Origin: Klebsiella pneumoniae | Lineage (GTDB): Bacteria; Pseudomonadota; Gammaproteobacteria; Eutrophobiales; Eutrophobiaceae | Assembly (NCBI GenBank): GCA_945878555.1 | Contig: CAMDWI010000026.1 | Coordinates: forward strand, 1 to 45,462 | Reading direction: 5' to 3' | Length of the DNA: 45,462 nt | Shown here: piece after piece, positions 35,784 through 44,158 of the stretch | Layout: every line of letters begins with the position of its first letter | How positions within the stretch are numbered: position 1 is the first letter of the stretch | Notes under the pieces: generated by a model | Seen by the model: the letters and a program-made list of their open reading frames with translations, nothing else | What the model was told of the DNA's origin: nothing | The model's database searches: none | Made by a program: the position numbers and the translations under genes

Positions 35784-36743
35784 ATGATTGATTATCACAA
35801 CAGACGGACGTTTCTGAAAACAGTGTCGGCGGCCGGTCTGGCCGGTTTGTTTCCGGTAACCGGTTTCAGCCAGGACCTCGCCGGCACCATCATCAAACGG
35901 GCTATCCCCGGCACGGGTGAGATGATGCCACTGGTCGGACTGGGCTCATCAGCCGCCGTGATGCAAATACTCACCGACGGGCCGGCAACGATCACCGGCT
36001 TGCTCGAAGTAATGGTACAACTGGGTGCCTCAGTGATTGACACCGCACCGCGCGAGCCCGCCATCGACGAGGCCTTTGGCAAGTTGGTTGCGGATGTCCG
36101 CTTCAGGGACAAACTGTTTGTGAATACCAAGATAGGCCGCAACCGCGCGATGAACCTGCGCTCACTTGATAAACAGGCGGGTATTGATCAGATTCGCCAG
36201 ATTGAACAACAATTTAACAGACGACCCACGGACCTGCTACAGATCGACAGTCTGCTGGACATGGATATACACTGGCCTACCTTGCGTGATGCGAAGGCGA
36301 ACGGTGAGGCACGTTATGTCGGTGCGACCACCTCTGATACCGATGGTCATGAACCGATGGAAGCGTTCATGAAACGTGACAAACCTGACTTCGTTCAGGT
36401 CAATTTTTCCCTGCTGGAACCCGACGCGGAGCAACGTATCCTGCCACTGGCACAAGACATGGGTATAGGCGTCATGATCAACAAGCCTTTTGGTGGCGGT
36501 GATTTCTTCAAACGTGTCAGCGGCCTGACACTGCCCGACTGGACCGCCGAGATCGATTGCACCAGCTGGGCCCAGTACAATCTGAAATATATCCTGGGTC
36601 ACCCCGCCATAAATTGCGTGCTGACAGAAACCACAAAAACAAAAAATCTGGAAGAGAACCTGCTGTCTGCCACCGGTCGCCTTCCGGATGAGGCCATGCG
36701 TAAAAAGATGAAGGCCCATTTTGATTCGGTAGCCAAGGCTTAG
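35784..36743 (+). CDS. Tat-exported aldo/keto-reductase-like protein, first of a tandem pair
   Basis: This 319-residue protein has a twin-arginine signal (NRRTFLKTVSAAGLAGLFPV) and an aldo/keto reductase TIM barrel. Of the catalytic tetrad, Asp (VIDTAPRE) and Lys (FVNTKIG) are kept. The Tyr expected five residues after the Asp is Glu, and the His expected in the LLQIH-type strand is Asp (LLQID). Normal NADPH-dependent carbonyl reduction is therefore unlikely, though cofactor or ligand binding remains possible. Tat export would allow a prefolded, cofactor-loaded protein to leave the cell. The start follows GAGGGGCGGG. The next gene, 34 bases on, is a close paralogue. Confidence 0.85.
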   Translation: MIDYHNRRTFLKTVSAAGLAGLFPVTGFSQDLAGTIIKRAIPGTGEMMPLVGLGSSAAVMQILTDGPATITGLLEVMVQLGASVIDTAPREPAIDEAFGKLVADVRFRDKLFVNTKIGRNRAMNLRSLDKQAGIDQIRQIEQQFNRRPTDLLQIDSLLDMDIHWPTLRDAKANGEARYVGATTSDTDGHEPMEAFMKRDKPDFVQVNFSLLEPDAEQRILPLAQDMGIGVMINKPFGGGDFFKRVSGLTLPDWTAEIDCTSWAQYNLKYILGHPAINCVLTETTKTKNLEENLLSATGRLPDEAMRKKMKAHFDSVAKA

Positions 36744-36777
36744 ACATACAAACATACACTGTAAAGGAACGAGACCC

Positions 36778-37734
36778 ATGTTAAACAAGCACACCCGTAG
36801 GGAATTTATTAAAACCGCATCCGCGCTCGGTATGGCCGGCATGCTGCCCGTTAACAGCTTCGCACAAAACACCGGTGCCATGATCACGCGCGCCATTCCC
36901 GGTACGACGGAAATGCTGCCAGTGATCGGTTTTGGCTCGACGGCGGCGGTCAGATTGATAGTCCAGGACGGTCCGGCACAGATGACCGGACTGCTGGAGA
37001 CGATGGTCAAGATGGGCGCCCGCGTGATTGATACCGCTCCGAGGGAAGCGGAGATTGATGAGGCTTTTGGCAAGGTGCTGGTATTACCGCAGTTCAAGGG
37101 CAAGTTTTTTGTGACGACGAAGATTGGGCTGAATCGTTTTCTGGATGTGAGAGAGGTCGACAAGCAAGGTGGTATAGGCCAGTACGAACAGACGAAGAAA
37201 CTGTTCCAGCGCTCCCCGGCGGATCTGATCCAGGTCGAGAGCATGACCGACATGGACCTGCACTGGCCGACGCTGAAGGACTGGAAAAACAGCGGTGAGG
37301 CGCGTTATATCGGCATCACCACCTCGGCCACCGCTGACCATGAGCGTATGGAAGGATATATGAAGAGCGACAAACCTGACTTTATCCAGGTAAATTATTC
37401 GCTGCTGGAGACAGAAGCGGAGCAACGGGTGCTGCCGCTTGCACGTGATATGGGTATAGGCGTATTGATCAACAGCCCGTTCAACGGCGGTGAATTTTTC
37501 AAACAGGTGAAAAGTCACGACCTGCCGGAATGGGCCGCAGAATTTGATTGTACCTCCTGGGCGCAATTCAACCTGAAATATCTGCTAGGCGAGATGGCGA
37601 TCAACAGCATCCTGACGGAGACGACCAAGGTCAGCAATATGGTCGACAATCTGAGTGGCGGCATCGGTCGTCTGCCGGATGAAGCCATGCGCAAGAAGAT
37701 GAAGGCGCACTTCAATTCTCTGGCGAAGGCATAA
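36778..37734 (+). CDS. Tat-exported aldo/keto-reductase-like protein, second of a tandem pair
   Basis: This 318-residue paralogue of the preceding gene starts with a twin-arginine signal (TRREFIKTASALGMAGMLPV). The same active-site substitutions occur: DTAPRE lacks the Tyr, and DLIQVE has Glu in place of His, while FVTTKIG keeps the Lys. The C-terminus LPDEAMRKKMKAHFNSLAKA nearly matches the first copy, so the two arose by duplication. Conservation of the same losses in both copies suggests a selected, altered function rather than decay. AAAGGAACG precedes the ATG, and a hairpin follows the stop codon. Confidence 0.85.
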   Translation: MLNKHTRREFIKTASALGMAGMLPVNSFAQNTGAMITRAIPGTTEMLPVIGFGSTAAVRLIVQDGPAQMTGLLETMVKMGARVIDTAPREAEIDEAFGKVLVLPQFKGKFFVTTKIGLNRFLDVREVDKQGGIGQYEQTKKLFQRSPADLIQVESMTDMDLHWPTLKDWKNSGEARYIGITTSATADHERMEGYMKSDKPDFIQVNYSLLETEAEQRVLPLARDMGIGVLINSPFNGGEFFKQVKSHDLPEWAAEFDCTSWAQFNLKYLLGEMAINSILTETTKVSNMVDNLSGGIGRLPDEAMRKKMKAHFNSLAKA

Positions 37735-37752
37735 TAATACTGCTCTTGTTGT

Positions 37753-37782
37753 AACCTTCCGGGTCCCCGGATCCGGAAGGTT
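37753..37782. terminator. Hairpin after the tandem aldo/keto-reductase genes
   Basis: AACCTTCCGG (37753-37762) pairs perfectly with CCGGAAGGTT (37773-37782) around a 10-base loop. It begins 19 bases after the second aldo/keto reductase stop and ends 10 bases before the next gene. There is no T-run, so it may be a weak terminator or attenuator. Confidence 0.5.
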
Positions 37783-37792
37783 GTATCCTGAT

Positions 37793-38095
37793 ATGAACTT
37801 CCGGGTCCGCCTGATTTTTCCGCTGTCACTTTTAATGCTGTGCGTGTCGTCAGGCCTGGTGCTGGCACATACACCGGTACCCATGAAGAATGTGCCTGCG
37901 GTGGTTCTCGCAGCAGTCCAGCAACGCATGCCGGGACTGCTGGTCTCCGAGGCCAGTGTTGATGTGGAAGGTGACCTCGTCCTGTATGCCATTGCCGGTA
38001 CGGCCAACGACCAGGAAATCGTCGTGGAAGTAACTGCCCAGGGGACTGTGATCCAGATCCTGGATCGGCAGACCTATGAGGAACATGTGGACTAA
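37793..38095 (+). CDS. Small secreted PepSY-like protein
   Basis: This 100-residue protein has a signal peptide (RVRLIFPLSLLMLCVSSGLV, cleavage near LAHTP). The mature part (VPAVVLAAVQQRMPGLLVSE, then GDLVLYAIAG and a strand ending EVTAQGTVIQIL) has the pattern of a single PepSY-like domain, often found in periplasmic inhibitors or sensors. ATG 37793 is preferred to an upstream TTG. It converges on the multihaem cytochrome gene, seven bases away. The assignment is by pattern only. Confidence 0.65.
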   Translation: MNFRVRLIFPLSLLMLCVSSGLVLAHTPVPMKNVPAVVLAAVQQRMPGLLVSEASVDVEGDLVLYAIAGTANDQEIVVEVTAQGTVIQILDRQTYEEHVD

Positions 38096-38102
38096 CTGAC
38101 CG

Positions 38103-38846
38103 TCAGTCGTCGTCCCTTCTATTATCGCCCGACCTTTCCCGACCTCCACCATCGTGATCCGGTTCATCGTGCGCGTTGCGGTGACACTCCACACAATTGT
38201 CGAAATCGCTTATCCCCTCTTCCTCGTGTTCCCGGCGTATTTTGGCCTGGGTGTGTTCGTGGCAGCCATAACAGGTAAATTCCGTGTGGACATTGTTCAC
38301 ATGACAGGTGACACAGGTGGTGTTGTGATGCTTATCCAGCTCGAAGAACTCGTCATGATCAAACGTGGCCGGCGTCCAGGCAGTGGCGCTATGACACTGT
38401 GTACAGTTTTCAGTCAGGTTTTGATGTACTTCGTTTTTCGGTGCGACATGACAACCGGAACACTGTTCCCGCGTCTCGGGTTTGAGCAACTGATGTGAAA
38501 ACGGGTGGGGATTGTCCGCGAGCCGGGTGCCGGTATGGTCGGCATGACATGCCGTACAGTCCTGTTCGGTCAGGTCCTGATGAAATGGCACGCGCATCTC
38601 AGGTTCAGCAATCGTTTCACCGGCGGTTGTACGTATACCAATGTCCTCCACCACATGACAACTGACACACCGTTCCGCTGACGCACCAAAAAATGGAGTG
38701 TGGCACGCAAAACAATCATCTGTCAGATCCTGATGCGCGGGACTCAGGTCACCCGGGCTGATCATCTGATGCGGATATTGGAACGCGAGGACAACCAGCA
38801 CCAGTGAGGCAATGGCGACTACACCGAGTAGCCAGCGGTATTTCAA
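38103..38846 (-). CDS. Membrane-anchored octaheme c-type cytochrome
   Basis: This 247-residue protein has one N-terminal membrane anchor (WLLGVVAIASLVLVVLAF) and eight CxxCH haem sites: CFACH, CVSCH, CTACH, CSGCH, CTQCH, CVTCH, CYGCH and CVECH. Many additional His residues could be distal ligands. The tail is highly charged (DEPDHDGGGRERSGDNRRDD). It resembles cytochrome c3/NapC-NrfH-type electron carriers but I cannot assign a specific family. I propose a TTG start at 38846 because it overlaps the stop of the upstream cytochrome b gene (ATTGA); longer frames would read far into that gene. It probably receives electrons from the quinone pool through its partner. Confidence 0.82.
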   Translation of the reverse strand: MKYRWLLGVVAIASLVLVVLAFQYPHQMISPGDLSPAHQDLTDDCFACHTPFFGASAERCVSCHVVEDIGIRTTAGETIAEPEMRVPFHQDLTEQDCTACHADHTGTRLADNPHPFSHQLLKPETREQCSGCHVAPKNEVHQNLTENCTQCHSATAWTPATFDHDEFFELDKHHNTTCVTCHVNNVHTEFTCYGCHEHTQAKIRREHEEEGISDFDNCVECHRNAHDEPDHDGGGRERSGDNRRDDD

Positions 38847-39463
38847 TTCCAGCCCCAGAATAAAAGTATGGAAATAATGTGGGTCAAAGCCAGCACAGCA
38901 AATGCGAGAGTGATCGGGTAATGGATGACACGCCACTGTTTCACTGTGGCCACCATGAGGCTGTCCCAGTGCAGACGGTCGTCCTGTTGCTCTGTGGTCA
39001 ATCCCTCCGCCTTCAGCTGGGCACGGGTATCCTCCAGTCGCTTATGGGCCCGACGCAACAGAAACTTGCCGGTCAATCCACTACCCACATTCAGCATCAT
39101 CGCGCCGATAGCAAGCCAGGGCAGCCAGGTGTTAAAGTGAATCCCGGCGTGTACCAGTATCAGTAACGAACCTGCCCAGGCGAGTCGTTCATGCCAGCGC
39201 AACAGCTTCACCGGATTACCGGAATGGATGACCTTGCGTTTGCGCAGCGAATAACCAAAGGAGGCCAGGATCATCAGGGTGCCAGGAATACCCAGATAAC
39301 GACCGACCCAGACGATATCAAACAGGTGTAACAGGGCATCACACAGTATGGCCACCAGTACCAGCGCCACCAGCGAGAGGTAAAACGGGACAACTTCCCT
39401 GCCAAACAGGTCTGCCTTGATGTCATTCACGGGATACAAGGTAACAGAAGCTGACACTGACAT
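38843..39463 (-). CDS. Cytochrome b-like membrane protein
   Basis: This 206-residue inner-membrane protein has four to five helices. It carries His residues placed as haem b ligands: LLRWHERLAWAG, LVHAGIHFNTW, and VIHYPITLAFAVLALTHIISI. This pattern suits a cytochrome b561 or ferric-reductase-like quinol oxidase. It is coupled to the octaheme cytochrome gene by an overlap of four bases, so the two likely form a quinol:cytochrome c electron-transfer unit. No good ribosome binding site precedes the ATG. An FNR/CRP-like palindrome sits directly upstream. Confidence 0.75.
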   Translation of the reverse strand: MSVSASVTLYPVNDIKADLFGREVVPFYLSLVALVLVAILCDALLHLFDIVWVGRYLGIPGTLMILASFGYSLRKRKVIHSGNPVKLLRWHERLAWAGSLLILVHAGIHFNTWLPWLAIGAMMLNVGSGLTGKFLLRRAHKRLEDTRAQLKAEGLTTEQQDDRLHWDSLMVATVKQWRVIHYPITLAFAVLALTHIISILLFWGWN

Positions 39464-39464
39464 G

Positions 39465-39478
39465 TTGATCTATATCAT
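39465..39478. promoter_or_regulatory. FNR/DNR-like palindrome
   Basis: TTGAT-CTAT-ATCAT differs from the FNR consensus TTGAT-N4-ATCAA at one base. It is immediately upstream of the cytochrome b start codon, which is unusually close for an activator site and would fit repression or a leaderless transcript. Confidence 0.35.
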
Positions 39479-39649
39479 GGACGGCAAGTTTACAGGCCAG
39501 TGTGTTAGCAGACAGGATCCAGGCTTCAATTCCGGACTGTCTCTTTTAAATCAAAATGCTATAAGAATATAATTATATAGTATTGTTAGTTATTGTTTTA
39601 ACCAATAAACTTCGTCGTTTGTCCAAATCCGGGTCAGGTATCCAGGGGA

Positions 39650-40624
39650 ATGAAGCTTCGTAATCTTGATTTAACCAAGAACGCCGTCAATGAAGAGCAC
39701 CAGCAACTGGGATTGCCTCCGATTGAAGAGGCGGTTGCGCATCCCGGGGAGCATCCGATCCTGAGGTTGTGTGTCTGGCTGGCGGCTATCATGCTCGTGG
39801 TCGCCGTTGCTTACCTGTTACTGCGTCTTTTCAACTTCACCGGCAGTGTGATGGCGGCCGAGGCACTGGTGCTGGAGACCTTGTCGAGCAAGGTGTTCTG
39901 GAGCGCCGTCGCAGTCGGGGTGGTGGCGCAAACGATAGACGGTGCGCTCGGGATGGCCTATGGCATCACCTCCAATACATTTCTGCTGGCCTCGGGTGTC
40001 TCACCGGCGGTGGCAACCGCCAGTGTCCACATCGCTGAGGTCTTCACCACAGGGGTATCCGGTCTGGCCCATGTGCGCATGAAAAATGTAAATGCGAAAC
40101 TGTTTTTACGCCTGCTTATTCCCGGCCTGACCGGCGCGATTGCCGGCGCGTTTCTGGTATCTTCAATCGACGGTGACGTGCTCAAACCGATTATTTCAAT
40201 CTATCTGCTGATCATGGGTCTGTATCTGGTCAGCAAGATCTTCTACCATTACAAACCGACACAGGAAGAACCAAAACATGTCGCCAAACTGGCGTTGTTT
40301 GGTGGCTTTGTTGATGCCGTAGGTGGGGGCGGCTGGGGCCCCGTCGTCACAACCACACTGGTAGGTTCCGGTCACGACCCGCGAACTACCATAGGCTCTG
40401 TCAATTTTGCAGAGTTTTTCCTCACCTTTGGCAGTGCAATCGCCTTTTCCGTACTGGTAGATGATGGCCCCTGGCCTATCGTGACCGGTCTTGTTCTCGG
40501 CGGTATGTTTGCTGCACCACTGGCCGCGTATCTTACCCGCCATGTCCATGCCAAAAAACTGCTGGCAATGGTGGGTATACTGATCGCCCTGGTCAGCGCC
40601 GCCAATCTTTACAGCTGGCTCTGA
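39650..40624 (+). CDS. TauE/SafE-family anion exporter
   Basis: This 324-residue inner-membrane protein has about eight helices. The TauE/SafE pattern is visible as two repeats: one with DGALGMAYGITSNTFLLASG and a later one with GFVDAVGGGGWGPVVTTTLV. Members move sulfite, sulfoacetate and other organosulfur anions, and the substrate here is not known. The N-terminal 40 residues form an acidic cytoplasmic extension. It is divergent from the cytochrome b and octaheme pair, and a cyclase-like gene starts one base after its stop. Confidence 0.88.
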   Translation: MKLRNLDLTKNAVNEEHQQLGLPPIEEAVAHPGEHPILRLCVWLAAIMLVVAVAYLLLRLFNFTGSVMAAEALVLETLSSKVFWSAVAVGVVAQTIDGALGMAYGITSNTFLLASGVSPAVATASVHIAEVFTTGVSGLAHVRMKNVNAKLFLRLLIPGLTGAIAGAFLVSSIDGDVLKPIISIYLLIMGLYLVSKIFYHYKPTQEEPKHVAKLALFGGFVDAVGGGGWGPVVTTTLVGSGHDPRTTIGSVNFAEFFLTFGSAIAFSVLVDDGPWPIVTGLVLGGMFAAPLAAYLTRHVHAKKLLAMVGILIALVSAANLYSWL

Positions 40625-40625
40625 G

Positions 40626-41780
40626 ATGAACAGCACCCGGACTGCCACGGCAGATGCCTATGCACTGGTTGAAACGGGACTGAGCGAACAATGGTATTAC
40701 GGCCGCGAGATTATCCTGTGCTGGTCCTATAGCAAAACCGGTATAGTATTTCTATCGGTACCCTATTACCTGATTGGTGCCTTGATCGCGGCGGAGTCGG
40801 GAGACCCTGACGAGGCCCCGGACATCAGCATACGCGAAATCCTGCGCGGCTCACGTTATGCCAGCGCGGCATCACTAGCCAGAATAAAACAACTGGATGG
40901 AATACACGAAAATTCTGTCATTTTTCCAGAATCACTCAAGCACGGCGATATAGACACGGATGTCATTGATGAACTGATGCGGCGCTACAGTATCAGTTAC
41001 GTGGAAAACCATGCGGTCGCGCTGTTTGATATCGTCGGATTCTCCCGATACACCCCGTTTGAGCAGGTGACCTTGCTTAGCAGCCTGTCCTATTCAATCA
41101 ATGCGGCCTACTACAAGCTGCAGAAACAGGACATTAAAGTCAATTTTGCACGGACGACCACGGGTGACGGATTTTATATCTGGACCAAGGAGTTGACGAT
41201 TGAGAACAACGTTAATCTGTATAACCTGGTACAGATCATTCTGGCTGACAATGCAATCGCACATACCAAGTCGTACGGTCATACCGCACCGGTGCTGAAA
41301 ACGGCGTTTCATATCGGGAATTACTACGAGTTCCATCAGCCGGAAGAGTTACAGCCCACACCTTACAGTTACATCGTCGGTGATGTGACGATCGAGCTGG
41401 CTCGCATTATAGAACATGCGATGCCAGGACAGATACTGATTGGGGACTTTAATTGTGACCTGCCCTCCCCCGATAATCCGAACCAATACATCCACGTCGA
41501 CACGATCAACTTCATCGAGATACTAAAACAGAAGGTCAGTGGTCTGAAAGGTATGTCAATCTCCGAAAAGGAGATAGCCTCGATAGTCTGTTATCTGACC
41601 GGTAAACGGGTGGATGATAATGAGTTTGCCATTTCGCGTTACCAGGTGATCGACAAGCACGAGACCAGTCGTATGGTCTATAACGCCAAGGTGAATATCT
41701 ACCGCAACGACCAGCCACCCATCTTTCTCGGCATCCAGGAAGATGAAGTGTACAGCTCACCGAAGTTCAGCCGGGTCTGA
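40626..41780 (+). CDS. Class III nucleotidyl cyclase-like protein
   Basis: This 384-residue soluble protein has a C-terminal half (about residues 130-275) resembling a class III adenylate/guanylate cyclase. The metal-binding Asp residues appear in ALFDIVGFSRYT and TTTGDGFYIW, and FHIGNYYEF then IVGDVTIELARI follow. In canonical enzymes the last motif is VNxAxR; here the Asn is replaced by Ile while Arg is kept, so catalysis may be altered. The N-terminal 130 residues have a hydrophobic stretch (GIVFLSVPYYLIGALIAAE) but no recognised sensor. It begins one base after the TauE stop (TGAGATG), implying coupled expression. Confidence 0.72.
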   Translation: MNSTRTATADAYALVETGLSEQWYYGREIILCWSYSKTGIVFLSVPYYLIGALIAAESGDPDEAPDISIREILRGSRYASAASLARIKQLDGIHENSVIFPESLKHGDIDTDVIDELMRRYSISYVENHAVALFDIVGFSRYTPFEQVTLLSSLSYSINAAYYKLQKQDIKVNFARTTTGDGFYIWTKELTIENNVNLYNLVQIILADNAIAHTKSYGHTAPVLKTAFHIGNYYEFHQPEELQPTPYSYIVGDVTIELARIIEHAMPGQILIGDFNCDLPSPDNPNQYIHVDTINFIEILKQKVSGLKGMSISEKEIASIVCYLTGKRVDDNEFAISRYQVIDKHETSRMVYNAKVNIYRNDQPPIFLGIQEDEVYSSPKFSRV

Positions 41781-41885
41781 AACCCCGCTTTATCCATAAT
41801 CTTTCCATTTTACTATTTATAATCCAGGCCCAGGATCGGCTATCATTACCGTTTTTGCATGCAAGTAATTCCGGAGGGGGAATCA

Positions 41886-43994
41886 ATGAAGTTAGAGCAA
41901 GTCCGTTTTATTATCCTGCTGGGTCTGGCAGTCGCCATCCCTGTTAATGCACAACCGGCCCAACCGGTACCCCCTGCCACCTCGCAGGACGCCCAGATTG
42001 TTGATTATCCTGCCTCCTTTTTTGAACGTTACCAGCCGCGTACTGCGCTCGATATCGTCAACCAGATACCCGGCTTCGTCCTGAATAACGGGGACAGTGA
42101 ACGCGGGTTCGGCGGTGCGGTGGGTAATGTCATGATCAATGACCGTCGCCCGAGCGCCAAACAGGATCTGCCCTCCCAGATTCTGGGCAGGATCCCTTCA
42201 AACCAGGTCGAGCGGGTGGAACTGATCCGCGGCCAGGTCCGGAACATTGATCTGCAAGGTCATACACTCATCGCCAATGTCATTCTGCGTACTGATGCGC
42301 CGGCCACCGCACGTTGGGAATCTTCCATGCGTTATAACTTCTCGGTTTTTCCACCTACCTATGACCTGGGAGTGTCGTTGTCAGACCGCTGGGGCGACAT
42401 TGAATATAACGCCGGTATACGCGGCCGCAGTGGCAGCAATGGTGATGATGGTACAGACCGGGAATACAACAGCGCCGGTGTGCTCAGCGAAACCACGTTC
42501 GACCGCTTCAACAATCGCGCCTACAACGGTGCCGGTACGCTGAATGCATCCACCTGGCTGGGTGAAAACTTCGTCCGCCTGAACACGGAGCTGTTCGTCG
42601 AATCACGTGATACCCACCTGGGCTCCCATATCACCCCGCAGTTGCCCGGCAATGACCCCGGCCGGGAGGCAACAAATGGTGACATCATGCTGAAGCGCTA
42701 TGAACTCGGTACTGATATTGAGCGGCTGTTGCAAAAGGACCTGCTCGGCAAGGCCATCCTGTTGTTCTCCTACAAGGACAATGATGTACTGGACGATGAA
42801 CTGATCTTTGATACAAATGACCATGTCACCTTGCAGACCATTGCGGATACAGAAACGGTCACCACTGAACTTATCACCCGTTTCGAGTTTGACTGGGCAC
42901 GCTGGGCAGACCACGCCCTGCAGGCCAATTTTGAGCTGGCCTATAACCAGCTGGAAAATGCCCTGTTGCAGACTGAAAATACCGGCACAGGCGCTACCGA
43001 GGTCATCGTTCCGGGTGCGAATACAACAGTCGAAGAGACCCGTGGCGATTTCATGTTGCAGGACACCTGGACATTGGGCGAGTTTGAAGTGGACATGGGC
43101 ATCGGTGGAGAAGTCTCCGAGATCTCGCAGAGCGGAGATGCCGAACAAAAGCGTGACTTCTTTTTTATCAAACCGCTCGCCATGCTGACCTATTCACCGT
43201 CAAAAATCTCACAGACACGATTGCGCGTGTTACGTGAGATCGGCCAGCTGAATTTCAGCGAGTTTGTCAGTACCGCTGTGTTTGAGGACAATGATCTCGC
43301 CCTTGGCAATCCGAACCTGCGCCCGGAGACTACCTGGATCAGCGAGATCAGCCATGAACGGCGTTTCGGGGAGGTAGGAGTGATCACACTGACTGCGTTC
43401 CATCACTGGATTACCGACGTGCAGGACCTGTTACCCATTACCGACGAATTCGAAGTGCCCGGTAATATCGGTGATGGCCGGCGCTGGGGCCTGGAACTTG
43501 AAGGTGCAATGCCGTTGACCTGGCTTGGTCTGGTGGGCAGTCGCCTTGATGTGCAATTACGCTGGCAGGATTCTTCGGTCACCGATCCGGTCACCGGACA
43601 ATCCCGGGTATTGTCGTCGGTCGTGGGCTTCCCCCGCCCGTTCCCGTTTCGCGATGAGCTGGAGCTTATTGGTGTCATAAAATACCGGCAGGATTTTCGC
43701 GAGGCAAAGGTGTCCTGGGGTGGCGATGTACGCGAGCGCCGTGAACGTCCCCGTTTCAAGGTAAATGAGATCGAGATTCTGGACGAGGGTACCGATTTGA
43801 ATCTTTTCGTCGAAACCACACGTTACTTTGACCTGAAGATCCGCCTCGAAGGCCAGAACCTGTTGAACGTCAACCAGTCACGTGACCGTTATCTGTATGA
43901 GGGCCTGCGCGACCTCAGCCCGATCCGCCGGACCGTATTGCGGGACCGCAATGACGGGACGCGATTCTTTATCTCGGTCAGTGGTAATTTCTAG
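41886..43994 (+). CDS. TonB-dependent outer-membrane receptor
   Basis: This 702-residue protein has a signal peptide (ending near NAQPAQ), a plug domain (about residues 35-140, with YQPRTALDIVNQIPGFVLNN and RIPSNQVERVELIRGQ) and a long beta-barrel ending in Phe (RFFISVSGNF), the usual signal for outer-membrane assembly. It would import a large substrate such as a metal chelate or carbohydrate; nothing in the sequence identifies it. No TonB box is obvious near the mature N-terminus. ATG 41886 follows GGAGGGGG closely. A TATAAT (41818-41823) lies upstream without a clear -35. Neighbours suggest no specific ligand. Confidence 0.85.
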   Translation: MKLEQVRFIILLGLAVAIPVNAQPAQPVPPATSQDAQIVDYPASFFERYQPRTALDIVNQIPGFVLNNGDSERGFGGAVGNVMINDRRPSAKQDLPSQILGRIPSNQVERVELIRGQVRNIDLQGHTLIANVILRTDAPATARWESSMRYNFSVFPPTYDLGVSLSDRWGDIEYNAGIRGRSGSNGDDGTDREYNSAGVLSETTFDRFNNRAYNGAGTLNASTWLGENFVRLNTELFVESRDTHLGSHITPQLPGNDPGREATNGDIMLKRYELGTDIERLLQKDLLGKAILLFSYKDNDVLDDELIFDTNDHVTLQTIADTETVTTELITRFEFDWARWADHALQANFELAYNQLENALLQTENTGTGATEVIVPGANTTVEETRGDFMLQDTWTLGEFEVDMGIGGEVSEISQSGDAEQKRDFFFIKPLAMLTYSPSKISQTRLRVLREIGQLNFSEFVSTAVFEDNDLALGNPNLRPETTWISEISHERRFGEVGVITLTAFHHWITDVQDLLPITDEFEVPGNIGDGRRWGLELEGAMPLTWLGLVGSRLDVQLRWQDSSVTDPVTGQSRVLSSVVGFPRPFPFRDELELIGVIKYRQDFREAKVSWGGDVRERRERPRFKVNEIEILDEGTDLNLFVETTRYFDLKIRLEGQNLLNVNQSRDRYLYEGLRDLSPIRRTVLRDRNDGTRFFISVSGNF

Positions 43995-44024
43995 ATAAGA
44001 GATCCAGATTCCAGTAAAGATCGG

Positions 44025-44138
44025 GATCAGCCGTCTGGCTATAATTGTGAAAGACCGTTAGCCGCATGGATGCGGCGCTCGAGCGTACATGGATGTATTC
44101 ACAGCGTGTCTTGAACGATTATAGCCAGACGGCTGATC
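44025..44138. repeat. Cloverleaf-like palindromic element, copy 2
   Basis: Positions 44025-44045 are the exact reverse complement of 44118-44138, a perfect 21-bp closing arm. The inner 60 bases (44052-44111) are identical, in inverted orientation, to 21-80 of the first copy, with the same three small hairpins. The arm sequence is unrelated to the arm of copy 1. It lies between the convergent TonB receptor and PabC-like genes, a natural place for a bidirectional terminator. Confidence 0.88.
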
Positions 44139-44158
44139 TACCAAGGAATCGTGTTCTG

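Noticed and set aside
39567..39578. Perfect 12-bp palindrome ATATAATTATAT as an operator
   Set aside because: It sits in a long AT-rich stretch, where such palindromes arise by chance and overlap likely -10 boxes.
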